The notes: generated by a model from the letters alone, not told the origin. A stretch of DNA of 64,000 nucleotides from Eucalyptus grandis (GCF_016545825.1 NC_052612.1:46793738-46857737); one strand, 5' to 3'; positions 1-12,831 are shown, counted from the first letter of the stretch. Program-made: numbers and translations.

Positions 1-210
1 AAGAAGCAAAGGTAGAATAATTTAAGCGTACACATGTCTAGTGCTACACTGGTGAAAAATGATTCCCAAAGGCAGAATAACTCAAGCTTGAAGTGAGAAG
101 CAAAGGTAGAATAACTCAAGAATGCGAATTTTTAGTGCTATAGCTGTGAAACGTGATTCCCAAAGGCAGAATAACTCAAGATTGAAGTGAGAAGCAAAGG
201 CAGTGAAGAA
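1..210. repeat. 94-bp tandem repeat, left block
   Basis: The phrase gaagcaaagg recurs with an exact 94-bp spacing (anchor base C at 7, 101 and 195), giving a little over two units. Each unit also carries a diverged 'agtgctat..tggtgaaa' segment and 'cccaaaggcagaataactcaag'. The same unit and the same spacing occur again at 18071-18213 and 19323-19392. No coding capacity is seen. The block runs off the left edge of the window, so its true length is unknown. Confidence 0.85.
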
Positions 211-263
211 ATAATGCAAAAGAAAGGAATAAAGAACTTTCTATTATTTCAATATATCATAAT

Positions 264-686
264 TAGGGATGATCAGTTCTCGATCTAGTCCAATCCCACC
301 TAAGAATCAAGAACCAAACTAGTTCCCATTTTTGGAACCAAGGACCGGACCGGATGGTCCTGAGATCAGGAATCAGATTAGACCAACTAGTCCAGTATGG
401 TCTAATAGAACTGATTACTTTTTAAAAAATAATTAAAAATATTAGAATTGTTATTATTTTAGGGTTTAGTGCTATTTTTAAGAATTAAAAATATTTATAA
501 AAAAAAAAAGAGTTGGTGCGGTCTAGTCCGATTCCCTCCTAGAACCGAGTACTAGACTAAAAATCACCACTTCCATTTTTATGGAATCGAGAACTAAACG
601 GACGTCCTTAGCAGCTGGACCACACCAACCAATCCGGTCCGGTCCGGATAGTTCTTGATTCAGTCAGTTTGTTATGCTCACCCCTA
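264..686. mobile_element. hAT-type miniature element
   Basis: The ends are inverted: TAGGGATGATCA on the left and, on the opposite strand, TAGGGGTGAGCA on the right. They are flanked by a perfect 8-bp target duplication ATCATAAT at 256-263 and 687-694. An 8-bp duplication and TAGGG-type ends are hallmarks of hAT elements. The 423-bp interior encodes nothing and has GGACCGG-like subterminal repeats near both ends, as in the larger element at 50339-51392. It is non-autonomous. Confidence 0.85.
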
Positions 687-694
687 ATCATAAT

Positions 695-900
695 GAACAT
701 TACATTAGCCTATATATAGGCTTTATGAGACCACTATCTAAAGTAACATATATCAATCAAGATATGCGAAATCAAAGGAGATATTCATGCGATCGTGATT
801 GATATTAGATAATCAATAATAATATCATAATTGTCTCTAACATAGGATAATATTCTATAGACAATCTTAAGAATATACGGTCTAATTGTTTAGAACAACC
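695..900. repeat. Direct-repeat partner of 6785-6968 plus 17962-18070
   Basis: With 185-263, this stretch matches the flanks of the outer Copia element almost phrase by phrase (cataatgaacattacatta, ctaaagtaacatatatcaatc, then the run around aatatcataatt). Here the sequence is not interrupted by Copia, so it shows what the pre-insertion site looked like. It is either one half of a local direct duplication or a remnant LTR pair of an unidentified element; I cannot decide which. Confidence 0.7.
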
Positions 901-3900
901 TAAAAATAATACAGGAGTCACCATTAACCTCGTTTTTGGGGGTCGGCTAGAAACCCAATCGAGGGTCGAGAGTATTCCCTCGATTTCTACGCAACTAGAT
1001 ATTTAGATCCAAGGATTTAGGCTACGCCAATATTTCTATTAGTGTCATTTCAATACCTAAATAGTTTGTTGTGTTTACCTAACGTGACCATGCATTTCTT
1101 CTTGCATTTTTGGGATTGTTAGTCCTAAACTAAGCGATCATACGTGGTTGATCGTTTTCATGCTAATCTGTTTCTAAAGAAAATGAAAAAGAAATACCAA
1201 ATTAATTGAAACTTGTGAAGCAATAAGTAAACAATCAAATAAAGCTGTAAATCTATCGTGCAATCCTAGAAAATACAAAAAAGAAACACAATTGAAAATG
1301 ATAAAAGGAAAAGAGAACCCACAACTCGTCGAACTTTTATACAAATAATAAGAACCCGAGACATATGTTAGGGATGAATGGTACAAAATAATGGTCATAA
1401 TGGACAATGACCTCCACCGTCTTCATGTTCTCTCCATCTTCAAGGTCCTAATCTAGATCTAGTTTAGGAAATCTATAACTAGGTACATACAATGGAAAGA
1501 AACGGGCATACATGTCAAAACAAACAAAAGCACAACATCATACTAAAATCAATCTCTTAAAGGAAGTTCAATTCAAAAAGAATATTTGGGCATTAGGGTT
1601 GGCCTTTATAGTTCATGCACAGATCCCTCTAAGATACTTACCCAATCCATTTTTGTAACTTATACCCATTATTGACCAAATGTGTTATCACATGACCAAT
1701 AACACTTGTAAGTCCCTAATGAGGTGTTCTATGTGATCCCAAGATTTTCCCTCGATATCATGCATCAACCCTATCATTTATTGAGAAATTACATGCATTT
1801 GCGGGAATTAAACATGTATGTAGGCCTTTTAGACATTATTTCTTAATCAATCAAACAAATGAGTAAGCCATTGGCGGATCACTTATTACCAAAGGCATAC
1901 ACCAATCACAAACACAGACACTTCTAAATGAATGACTGATTATATGCATAGGGAGTACATGTGATATTTCAAAGAAATCTTTTGAAAATCATCTACAAAA
2001 AGTTTTGAGACAAAGTGAATGTCTCAGTTATGAAAGGCATTCAATTGCCAAGGCTAGGCCTAGACTCGCATAAATGCACTCATAAGCATCACAAACATTC
2101 TAAATACAATTTAAACCATTACTTTCCACCATGTCAAATCAGGATTTAAAAAAGTTTGAAAATATTTAGAATTAAGAAATATTTAGGCCATGGAACACAT
2201 TCAATTGCCAAGGCTAGCTCAAGACTCACATAAATGCACTCACAAGCATCGCAAACATTTTAAATATGGTCCAAACCACAACTCTTCCTTCAGCCAAATC
2301 GAGCTTTGGAGAAGAATTTCTTGGTAAACGGTTTTCAAAAACATCACATGTACCAAAGTATTTTTAAATTTGATTTGAAAATAAGACTTGTTGAAAATCA
2401 TTTCACAATGAATATCAAGGTGTTTAAAGCAACTTTCATGAAGATGGAATGACCTAGATTCATACACAAACTAATCTAGGAATTTATCTAAACAATCACA
2501 ATCAATTTCATGTCAGGAAATTTCAGAACAAGCATATAAAGACAGCAAAATTGGGCAATGCCTAATGACAATTTGGCGATGAAAAAATTTCCTATCATGC
2601 ATGACATGATAACGAAAACTTTTGTGAAGAAATTTTTCCTAAATGAGCTACATATGATTTTACAAAAATCAGATAACAAGTAACAATATTTCAGAAAATT
2701 GTCAAAACAGTAGGATATTCAGTCAATATTGCGAGGATGTGTCCTATCAAAATAGGTCTAAAAATCATAATATTTTCACACAACATAGCCAACATAATGA
2801 AAAATGAGTTTCATTAAGGGATTAAGTGTGAAATAATTATAGAAAAAATAGAACAAAAATGTCCAAAATCTATCCAAACAGGGGTTAGAATAGGGGTCTG
2901 AATTTGATCCCGTGTTTAGATTTTGATCTAGTTTTAAAAATATATATAGAAAGTGGTCCAAATGATGAGCGATCTATATGAAATTAGCGGCATTGGAAAC
3001 CTATAAGTGTGCTTTACAACTTCCTCAAGTAGCTTGAGTCCAAACTAGGTCAATTTGATACCTTACGATTGAGGTCTCTAAAGGTGTGCGTGTTAGTAAC
3101 TAAGAATAATAGAACACAATCATGCATTAGAAAACCTCAAAGTCATTCAAATTATGCACAAACAACATAAAGAAATCACATGGGACTTAGGATTGGATGT
3201 GACAGAAAATTTGGATAATCATCTAATTCTAAATCAACATGCAAAAAGGTCATACAATTTAAATGACATTACAAATGATTCAAGATTCCTAATGATATGC
3301 TTGGGAATTCTAAACATGATGAATACTCTTGTAATACAAATTTAACATTCAAGATGATATTCAAATTATATGACCTAAACATATACATAAACCTTGCAAC
3401 ATGTGGTTCAATTGTCAAGAAGGCATAATAGCAAGATTTTGTCTCTAGATAACTCAAACAAGCATAGCAACATGCATATACGATAAGATTTTGTTTCAGC
3501 ATTAACTTCACAAACGGAGATGATTTCAGCCATCTTAAAACATGCAAAAATCTTACGAAAAATTCCACATACAGAAATGCAATGAGGAACGTTTCTTGTT
3601 GAGAGTTCGAAACCTAAATGTATTCACATGAGTTATAGAAAAAATGGCAAAATAGAGGTGCATATCCAAGCTATATATTATCGCGGCATCTTTTCACATT
3701 AACTCATGCAATTGATATACTAGACGACATCAAAACTTTGCAAATCATGCATCAATTGAACACATACAGTATGTATTTCATCTTTTATGAAGGATTTGAG
3801 ACCAAACAAACTCATTTATGGACTCGATTTTATCAAAACACAATTCGGAATACTGTAGGGCAGACTATCTTATGTTCGGATCTAGGCAATTTTGACCTAG

Positions 3901-6636
3901 TTAAACACATCCAAAAATTCTAAAAACATTACATGAAATTTTCCACACAATTAGAAACAACTTTCATGAAGGAAATTTCCTCCAAAAATTAATATAGAGA
4001 TCAGTAAAAAAATGACAAATAAGAAATCAACATAGAGTAGACCGTCCTAGGCTCAGCTCTGAGTGATTTTGATCTAGCTAATCATGTTCAAAAATTAATT
4101 TAAAAAAAATGAAAAACATTCTCAAGACAATAACAAACAACCTTGATGAAGGAAAGTTCCTCCAAAAATCAACATAGAAAATTGTACAAAAATAGAAAAA
4201 ACAAAAGGCGGAATAAGAACATAATTGAAAACTAACCTAAACTACTATAGAATTGCTCATCTTTGGAGGTATTTTTTGAAGGTCAAACGACACTCAATCA
4301 GGGCGTATGACCTATCAATTCGAAGCTAGTGATGTGTGTTTTAAAATTCTAGAGGACTCGAACTCAAATAAGGTCATTTCAGCCCTCATTTTAACCCAAA
4401 AAGTAGATCAGTTCAAGGATACGAAAAATGCAGGTTTAAGGCTAAATCAAGTCAATCATTCAAATTCATCATTAAAAAATAATCAATTGCAGCAAATCAT
4501 AATCCAAATCCTTTAATCCAACATCTAACATAATATATTATCCTCAAATTGAACCCTAGTCGACCGGTTAATCCGACCTCACTTCATGTGGTTCGAGACC
4601 GAAATTATTACCTTTTATGCGTTTTCATCGATTTTGATCGAAATTGATCAAAGTCTTCGGCGGAACTTCGATCAAACCTCCATGAACTAAATTTGAACAT
4701 AAAAGATCAACTTCGAATCGATTGGATCATTGGTCCGAGTGGATGAAACAACCAGTCCGAATAGGACCGATTCGGGCGGTGTAGAGGCGTAGCTTGATTA
4801 GAACAGCTCCGATCAAGCTTATTCCGATTGGCAAACACCCGAAGAGGCTCAAGTAGAGGAGATGGCTGCTGAAGGGGGCTGATTGGCAGCCGCTTGGTTG
4901 CCGAAGTGCGGCTAGTTAACTCCTATCGGTAGGATTCGGTTCATGAGCAAGATAAGGAGAGAGAAATGACGGGAAATAGAGAGAGAGAGAATTCTATTTT
5001 AGAGAGAAAGAATTCCGTGCACAAATGAGGCCTCCCCCCCCCAAAATGGAGGGAAAATGCGTATATATACCATCCCCAAATTGAGCAATTTTGACCGTCG
5101 GTTCGATTCAACAATTGAAATTTTAATCCAATTGTCAAAAGTTAATTTCGAAGACTCTATTATGATTTAGAGGTGTCGGGTAATTGATCTAATGGATTTG
5201 ATTTTCAGAAATCCGAGTCAAAATCGAGAATTGTGTCAAAATGCTCAATTAGGGGTCAAAATGCAATTTCATGAAATCCGAGGACCAATATGCAAAATTT
5301 TGGGAAATTGATGATGCATAAGTGAAATTGGTACTGTGAGCATTCCAAAACCAGTCACCAGAGGTTAAGAATCGACCAAAAACTGCTGAACCGGCCATAC
5401 TTGCCGGTGGTTGGTTAGACCAATCAAACTAGTTTGACTAGTTTTTGACCTTTTCTTGACCGGTTTGAACCGGTTTCGACTAGTTCACTCATTTGTGGTT
5501 CTTATGGGCTTGAAATTTATGCAATTTGGTTCTTCAAGGATCAAATTGAAAAGAACACTTATCCAATAGGAAATTACCCAATTGTGATTCAATTAAACCA
5601 ATTAGAATTCATATATGTGATCTAGGAGTCTTATATATATAAAATTGTATGATTGTTACCAAAAACAACGAACCAAGATGATGAATGCTTAGAATTGAGC
5701 TTAAAGAGCTAAATTGATCAAATTTGCAATTCAATGGGTAAAATTGCAAATTGATTGAAATTAAGTTCAATTAGTGGTGCAATTGCCCTATCTAATCAAC
5801 CACCCATGTGCAAGCTCACTTATTATATTCAAATTGATCTCGAATTGAAGTGCTTGAGCTTATATCAAATATGAATCTAGGTCTAATGTCAAAATTAGAC
5901 TTAAATTTATGAAATTAAACTGTAACCTTGAATGGGTGAACTTGAATTTTGCCAGTTGAAGCTCAATTGCTTGACTTTCTTATGCTCGAGAGAGTAAAAT
6001 TTCTCAAATTGAGAAGTTTTGATGTGAATTTTCCAAAATCGATTTCGGATGTGGACTTATCTTAAAAAAATGAATGAAGAATGACTATTTGTTCGCAAGT
6101 CATGAATGATCGATTTTGGTTCCCTAATTGGGGCTTAAAATGGCAATTTGTATTTTGACATGGCAATTCACAAAATTGAACGCACAAGCGGATCTAAAAC
6201 CAAAATATTTGGAAAACAAGGTTTTTAATCGAATTTTGTGAAATTTTTACATAAGAGTCAAATGTTTGACCAAACGTCAACTTTTAAGTTGATTTTTCCT
6301 AAAATATTAATTTCTTGGTCAAATATTTAAATTGATGAGAAATTGATTTCACAAAAGTAAAATTAAGACTAAATGACATCTTTTGAGTTAAAAAGCCAAA
6401 TTTTGACTCGGGGTTAACTCTGGTCAAAGGGTTGATCGAAAAGTTAACTTGAAAAAACTATTTGACTTTTCAGTTCTTTTTAAAATGAAATAGAAATTAC
6501 TTAAAAACAACAATGCAAAAGAAAGAAATGAAAAACGACACTTTTGCCTGAAAAATGGGGCTCCGTCACGATCAAAAACTCAAAGCTCGATTTTTTACCT
6601 TTAAATGATGTGTCGACTAAAAATTAGGTGTTAACA
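898..6636 (-). mobile_element. Tat/Ogre-like Gypsy LTR remnant
   Basis: Read on the minus strand, this begins TGTTAACACC (6636 downward), a typical LTR start, and runs for about 5.7 kb without coding capacity. Near its other end are a hairpin-prone run around cgagggtcgagag..ccctcga (960-985), the phrase ggggtcggctagaaaccc (938-956) and a primer-site-like TGGTGACTCC on the minus strand (plus 914-923). A diverged relative with the same landmarks in the same order lies at about 41155-45387. Very long LTRs are known in the Tat/Ogre lineage; the assignment is inferred from length and landmarks. No internal region and no target duplication were found, so the element is truncated. Confidence 0.4.
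914..923 (-). other. Possible primer-binding site of the Tat-like remnant
   Basis: TGGTGACTCC on the minus strand lies just past the presumed LTR end. The relative at 41 kb has TGGTAATTCC at the matching place. Ogre-type elements are thought to prime from a tRNA-Arg with a similar sequence; this is a weak inference. Confidence 0.25.
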
Positions 6637-6784
6637 CACGACTATTATGGAAATGACTTGATTAAATGCTTCTAGGAGGAGACTTGTGCACACGAAGTAA
6701 ACACTATTGACCTGCCACGATAGGGATGGATTTATTAGGATGTGCACTGGGTGCAAAGTTCACCCAATGCACTTAGGTTTCCAT

Positions 6785-6968
6785 AGGATCGAAGACTTTG
6801 ATACCAAGTTAAGAAATAATGCGGAAGAGACAAATAGAAAATTTTATGTATATTTCGATGTATCATAATGAACATTACATTAGTCTATATACCACCATCT
6901 AAAGTAACATATATCAATCAAAATATGCACAATCAAAGGAAATATTCATGCAATCTTGGTTGATATTA
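6785..6968. repeat. Left flank of outer Copia, matching 185-263 and 695-790
   Basis: The run from 'agaaataatgcggaag' to 'ttgatatta' is the counterpart of 200-263 plus 687-795, without the hAT element. The sequence breaks at 6968 where the Copia LTR starts and resumes at about 17962 with 'aatatcataatt', matching 820-890. Confidence 0.7.
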
Positions 6969-7357
6969 TGATGGAGTTGTGAAGTTTGATAGAAAAAAAA
7001 TAATTTCAAGCATAGAAACAATTTGTTGTGGACATACACTTTCCAGTAGGTCACCCATCCTACTATGTTAAGGAAAATAATAGAGCTTTATTGCTACTAG
7101 TGGCATACATGTAATTTCCATCATAATTATGTATGCCATAGACTTATTATATATATGGACAATATATTTTATAATTGTAATATTGAAACTTGTAACCCTA
7201 GAGCTTGTAACGCTAATACGTATACTAATAGTGGAAAGATTGCCTAGTGCGGCACTGTTGTTTTTCCCTTTTTTGATTTTGGAAAGGGTTTCCCACATAA
7301 AAATTCTTACTCGTTTTTCTTCTCTACTTTTCTCTTCAAATATTCATGTTCCTAACA
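6969..7357 (+). repeat. 5' LTR of outer Copia
   Basis: It runs from TGATGGA to CCTAACA (389 bp) and is alignable throughout with 17579-17961 (shared 'catagaaacaatttgttgtgg'-like run, 'cactttccagtaggtcacccat', 'cttttctcttcaaa'). It is followed directly by the primer site. Confidence 0.85.
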
Positions 7358-7358
7358 A

Positions 7359-7370
7359 CTGGTATTAGAG
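7359..7370 (+). other. Primer-binding site of outer Copia (degenerate)
   Basis: CTGGTATTAGAG differs from the usual plant initiator-Met site TGGTATCAGAG by one base. It sits one or two bases downstream of the LTR end, as expected. Confidence 0.75.
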
Positions 7371-7394
7371 ATTGATTTCGTCAAAATAGTGGGA

Positions 7395-7751
7395 GCAATT
7401 ATAGATGAAGGGAAGGTGAAGATCAATCAGTTCAATGGTAAGGACTTTGGCTTCTAGAAGATGCAGATCGAGGATATGCTATATGAAAGAACTTGCATCA
7501 GCCTTTGTTTGAAGAGAAATCGGATTCTATGAAGCAAGCAGATCGGGATTTGACAGATTATCAAGCTGTAGGTTCGATTCATCTTATATTGGCGTGGAAC
7601 GTTGTTTTTAATATTGCCAATGAGACGACAATAGTGGATTTAATGGTTGCCTTTTATATCAAATAAGATATATTTGATGCGTCATCTTTTCAATCTGAAG
7701 ATAGATGAAGGTGTTCTATGACAGATCAGATCAAGGAATTCAACTTAATCA
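7395..7751 (+). pseudogene. Outer Copia gag, 5' half (degenerate)
   Basis: The reading frame shows a gag-like run with residues KINQFNGKDFGF, a stop where the family has Trp, then KMQIED. This is the usual Copia gag start (small hydrophilic peptide, 'FxGxNFxxWKxxM'). Several stops and shifts follow. The sequence is cut at 7751 by the inserted SIRE element and continues at 14116, where 'KFDGYQIRW..EVKALSLLSSLP'-like codons can still be followed. Confidence 0.6.
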
Positions 7752-9048
7752 TGTTAGGGAAATCCCTTATGATGTTTTGAAGATGACAAAATAAATCAAA
7801 TGCTACGGACGAGTTTGATGGTTAAGTAGTAGACCATGCAGATGATAGAACATGTAAATGATATTGTCAAAGTCTGAAGATGGCCAGAAGACTGAACGTA
7901 ACACTTGTCCAAAGTCTATTTTGAAGATTTTTAGACTTATGTGTCAAAGTCCGAAGACTGCCAGACTTTAGTGTCAAAGTCTGTTATACATCAGAAGTTT
8001 GCTCACTCTGACAAATTCCAGATTGAATGTGAATGAAGACCCAGAAGACAGACTCTATGCTGAAGTTGAACCAGAAAACAGACTCTATGCTAAAGCTGAA
8101 CTTATTCAGATTGTCTTCAGACCTTAAAGCTAAATCTGTTCAGAAGCAAAATATGTTCAAACCCAGATTGTAAAGTCTATTGCACTCAGACTCAGATTGT
8201 AAAGTCTATTACACTCAGACTTTACATCTAGATTCGATAGAACGTAACACAAGCCCCAAATATACAATGGCTAGTGATCTAGTTTGGATTCTACATCAAG
8301 ATTGATTTGATTGACTCAATCTAACTGATTGACGATTGGATATTGAAGGCAAGAACTTTCTAAATGAAGAAGCTCTACTTATGTAAACCAAGATTCAGTT
8401 TGTATGGGCGATCGGAATCAATTTGGGATTCTACTTTTGTCATTCAACGGCTACCAAATCTTCTAAATACAGATCTGTCCAACGGGTAGATTGGAAGACG
8501 ATCCTCAATATATTGTCCAACGACTAGTTTGGAAGTGGAGTATTTAAGGAGATCAAGGACCGATGAGCAAGTAAGAAACGGAGTGTAGAATTTATAATTC
8601 CAAAGTCTGAGCGATCTTCGATCATACACTTGTCTTTGGTAAGCTTAAACGTTTATGATCGTGAGAGAAATACCAAAATAGTGATTTAGTGAGATACTGT
8701 GATCTACTACTAAGTGTTTGCATTCAAAGTTGTAATCTCTTGTTGATTGCATAGTGGAATCTAGCCAAGAAGGCTGTTAGCGTGGGAGAGTGGACGTAGG
8801 CTTGATCTAAGCCGAACCACTATAAACCTTGTGTTCTTATTCTCTTCCTTGAATCTCTTTATTTTGTTCGTAATTCTATTTAACTGATAAAGTCTGATCT
8901 CGTTCAAAGTCTGTTGCTCTTTAGACTCAGTTTTAAAAAGTCTATTGTTATTCAAACTCATGTTAAAAGTAAAGGTCTTCACTGCATTTTACAGAATCTG
9001 TTTTTACATCTATTCACCCTCCTCTAGGTGTTCATACTAGCACTTTCA
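7752..9048 (+). repeat. 5' LTR of nested SIRE-type element
   Basis: It is a 1297-bp LTR with TG..CA ends. Inside are repeated short motifs built on CAGACT, GTCTGAAGA and AAAGTCT, for example two adjacent copies of 'cagattgtaaagtctatt' at about 8166-8215. Closely related LTRs occur at 12847-14110, 45753-46890 (minus) and, more diverged, 62195-63157. Confidence 0.9.
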
Positions 9049-9050
9049 AT

Positions 9051-9061
9051 TGGTATCAGAG
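9051..9061 (+). other. Primer-binding site of nested SIRE-type element
   Basis: TGGTATCAGAG is complementary to the 3' end of plant initiator-Met tRNA and lies 2 bases after the LTR end. Confidence 0.9.
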
Positions 9062-9112
9062 TTAAGTGCTCGGTTTATAAAAGTTTTTTTACTTTTGGGC
9101 TAAAGATCTTCC

Positions 9113-10602
9113 ATGACTAGTATATTGGCACTAGGACTTATGGAAGGGCAAAGCAACAGCAGGCCACCATATTTTGATGGAAATGAATATAACGTGTGGA
9201 AAAACAAAATGAAAGCATTCCTAAGATCTAGAGATCCCTTGCAATGGGATGTTGTGGAAAGAGGAATCAATTCCATTGTTGCGTCTACATCAAATAAGAT
9301 TGGCAAAGACAAAGGAACCAAACCCCCTGCTCCTATGTCTCGGACAGAGATGTCCGAAAGATAAGCTCTTGATGCAAAAGCCATTTATTCTTTATATTGT
9401 GCTTTGTCTCCTGCTGAATATAACAGAATCTCTTCATGTGAAACAGCAAAAGAAGTTTGGGATAGACTTCATGTCGCTTATGAAGAGACTGATCGTGTAA
9501 AAGAGACAAAAGTAAACTTCCTGCTCGGCAAATATGAATCCTTCAATATGAAACAAGGAGAGTCGATTTGAGATATGTTCAATTGTTTTACAAAAATTGT
9601 AAACGGTTCGGCGTATCAAGGTCATCCAATTTCCTCCCCAATGAAGGTCAATAAACTCTTGCGAGGTCTTTCAAAAGATTGGAATCATGTCAAGATCTCA
9701 ATAAGAGAGACTCAGAGGATTATGCCACTCTCCATTGCTTAATTGATCGGCACTCTTCAATCCTATAAAGTGGAACAACTCAACGACGAAGATCCTGAAA
9801 GTAAGAAGTCCATTGCTTTAATATCTAATGCTGACTCTGATGATACAGACTTAGTAAATGACATGGACAATGAAGAACTTGACTTTATGGTCAAGAAATT
9901 CAAAAAGTTGAGTAGAAAAGGAATGAAATTTGATGGAAGAAGACAATACAAGCAAAATGGCCAGAAAAGAACAATGAAAGAAGATGATGAGCAAGAAAAT
10001 ATATGCTTGATGGCACATTCAAACTCAGACTCAAATTCGGAATCAAAGTCTGACTTAAACACAGACTCAAAATTAAAGTCTGACTCCGACACAGACTCAG
10101 AATCTGATGAGGAAATCGAGGTAAGCAATTCAAAAATTCCTATCAAAGTTCTTAAGTATATAAATGAGCTTTGCTTAAATCTCAAATCTTCTCTTAAAAG
10201 GATCTCCGAACTTAAAAGGAGAATTCTCAGCTTAGGCAACAAGATCTTTCTCTAAAGAAAATTTTGAAATTTTGCAAAAAGATTTTCTACAAACAAAAGA
10301 AAGTAGAGATTTACTTGTTAAAGAAAATGATTCTTTAAAAAAGGAATTTTCAAATATTTCGACAAGATTTTCAAATGGATCAAAAACATTAGAGCATATC
10401 CTTTCTATACAAGTACCTTACTATAATAAGTCAGAACTTGGTTTTAATAGATTTTCCTAAAGTCAAGGAGAGACTTAGACAAAGGCCTCCTAAACTTGCA
10501 TACAAGAAGCATTTTGAAAGGATTTTTACAAAACCTGTTGGTCAAGATGCCCTCAAGTGTTCAAATTGTGGAGACTCGAAACATTTTGAGAAAGAATGCC
10601 CT
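9113..10602 (+). pseudogene. SIRE-type gag pseudogene with zinc knuckle
   Basis: Gag is the retrotransposon capsid/nucleocapsid protein. The frame starts with Met-Thr-Ser-Ile-Leu-Ala-Leu-Gly followed by a conserved 'RPPYFDG..YNVWKNKMKAFLRS' region. It runs through the UBN2-like capsid core (LDAKAIYSLYCALS, AKEVWDRLH, KVNKLLRGLSKDWNHV), an acidic Ser/Asp-rich stretch (about 10016-10120), a coiled-coil-like Lys/Glu-rich piece, and the knuckle C-SNC-GDSKH-FEKEC at 10559-10600. Internal stops include TAA at 9362-9364 where the relative at 63220 has Gln, a TGA near 9570 and a TAA near 9740. A frameshift separates the acidic part from the coiled coil near 10255-10272. It is non-functional as it stands. 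Confidence 0.85.
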
Positions 10603-10609
10603 AAAGTCT

Positions 10610-12831
10610 AGAAACCTATTAAGAAAGACTGGGTAAAAATAGCATTCTCTACTAACTCTCATGGACAAAAAAAAAAAAAAAATGGGTACCAAAGAAAATA
10701 TGAGTTGTTTTTGCAGGAAATAAAGGAAGAGGAGAAGGAGAGTTTGGTAAGGAATGTATTTTTTTCTTAATTTGGTTTGAGTACAAAATTTAAAAAAAAA
10801 TCTCATTATGATTAATATTCGATATATCCTTGGTTGATTCGGATTTTATAATAATCATATTCTTTGAAAAGAATTGTGTGATTTATTTTTGTGACTCGTG
10901 CGTTGAGATTTGATATAATACGTGTGATCATTTTGCTTAGAGACAAATGCACTTATTTTGTTTGATTTTATACTCTCAGATTTTATCATATTTTGCCAAG
11001 TAAAAATCTGTTTTACGTAATATTAATTTATTATGCAAGATATTCTTAGATACTCAAGGATTTTATTCTTTATGTTTTTATTGTAATATGACTAAGTGAG
11101 AATTTATTTTTCAAGATATCATTACGCATAATATTCTTTCTTTGAATACTTTGTTATAATGAATTAAGAAAGAATATTTTATTATGGAGATTTTATATTT
11201 TACTCTAACGAAATGGAAGGATCCAAATTGATGGATACTAAAAAGGAAATGAGTTAATTGCAGGAAATTTTATCGTGAATCTACACAAATTTTGGTACAA
11301 TCTGAAAAATATCTCCTGTGAAGATTGGTAATAATTTTTTTTTCAATGGTATATTTGAAACATATACCTTGGGTAAGAGAATTTTTTTTTTTTTTATCAT
11401 CTCACCTTGCAAAATTCTGCATGCATTTATCCTGATTTTGGACGATTGCTTATCATTTATATTGCAAATACTTCTTCTCATAATTATAAAGCATTGCAAT
11501 ATTTTTTACTTGATTTGGCACGTGATAGCAATATCATCTTTCTTTTTGTGAAATGTATCTATAATATATTTTTGAGTTTTACGCTCAAGTAAATCCCTTT
11601 GATCTCGAAAGATATTATTGCATATTTATGGATATTCTTGCTATATTCATAAGAGATATCTTATATCTAGCAAGTTTGATCCGCAAATTAAAGGAAGATA
11701 TTTCGTGACATTTTTGCAAATATGATTATCTATTATACAAGATTTTGCAAGTGGCAATAGAATCTTCCATATATATTTTGGAAAGCTCGATCTGAAAATT
11801 ATGAAGATTCTATATTATCTTCTAGAGGCTCAAAAATTCCACTCCTTATGCAAAATTTTTGCTTATTGAAGAAATCCCTTATGTGTCGTACGGAAGGTTG
11901 AATATTTCATAATTTTAATAATTGATAATTTTATATATGTTATTCAATTTATTTATTTGAAGAAAGGGCATTATGTATTATGTGGATATTATTACAGCTT
12001 ATTTGTGGAAAAAGTTTCTTAAGTTTATGCAGGTTAAATTCAAGATGAGCTTGATAGAAGAAAATAAATTTTTGCCTCGAATTTCAAAAAGCAAATGATC
12101 ATTGCGAATATTGTTGCTACAAAGGAAATACTGGAAAAATATTACGTTTAATGTGCACAAGCAACAATTGTTTCATTCGCAAATATTGTCATGATCACAG
12201 GGGGAAGAACGTGGATCTAAAAGAAATGAAAGAATCGTGATCATCTCAAAAATGCAACAAATTGAGGGGGAGCTTTGATCAATTATGGAAAAATCTTTTT
12301 GGATTGATCGTGATCTTATTATTGATGGAAGGAAAGGTAAATGCGTCAAGATTTAAGTTCTACAAAATCCGGTTAGTGCATTTTTTTTCATTTTATCATT
12401 AACAAATATTTTATTGATATTATCATTTTATCATGACAAAAAGGGTAAGTAAATTTTACAATACATCCGTGATTTTTATTGGATATTTGCTAATATGATT
12501 GAAGTGAGCTATATTGCATTTCTTTAATATTTGATAAAAGCTGAATTTTTGGAAATTGTGTTTCATGCAAGATATTTGTTATAATTTTATATTCTCTACG
12601 TGATACTATTTTCATTGTTATCGCATTTTGATTATGACAAAAATGGGAAGAGAATATAAATATGCATATGTGTTGATATTTATTGATCTGCAATTATCTT
12701 TACATATATAATTAAATGATCAATCTATTTGCTATCTCGAATTACATTATTCTTTGAGATTGCCTTGATTTATTATTATCTTTAAAAGCATGATTACACA
12801 TCTGCATATTCAGAGATTGTTTTGTCATCAT
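10610..12831. other. AT-rich non-coding filler replacing pol
   Basis: In a complete SIRE element this place holds protease, integrase, reverse transcriptase and RNase H. Here I see none of their motifs in any frame, only AT-rich sequence with short reading frames and poly-T/poly-A runs. It may be a retained 3' non-coding region after a pol deletion, or foreign filler. A purine-rich run ttgagggggagc lies at about 12250. Confidence 0.7.

Noticed and set aside
4560..4620. 'ggttcgagacc' as a possible tRNA T-loop
   Set aside because: No matching acceptor, D or anticodon arms nearby.
4941..5138. Minus-strand frame near a GA-rich run and poly-C
   Set aside because: Simple-sequence driven, inside the Tat-like LTR remnant.
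9763..10242. 159-codon minus-strand frame rich in Ser and Phe
   Set aside because: It is the reverse shadow of the acidic Ser/Asp-rich part of the SIRE gag.
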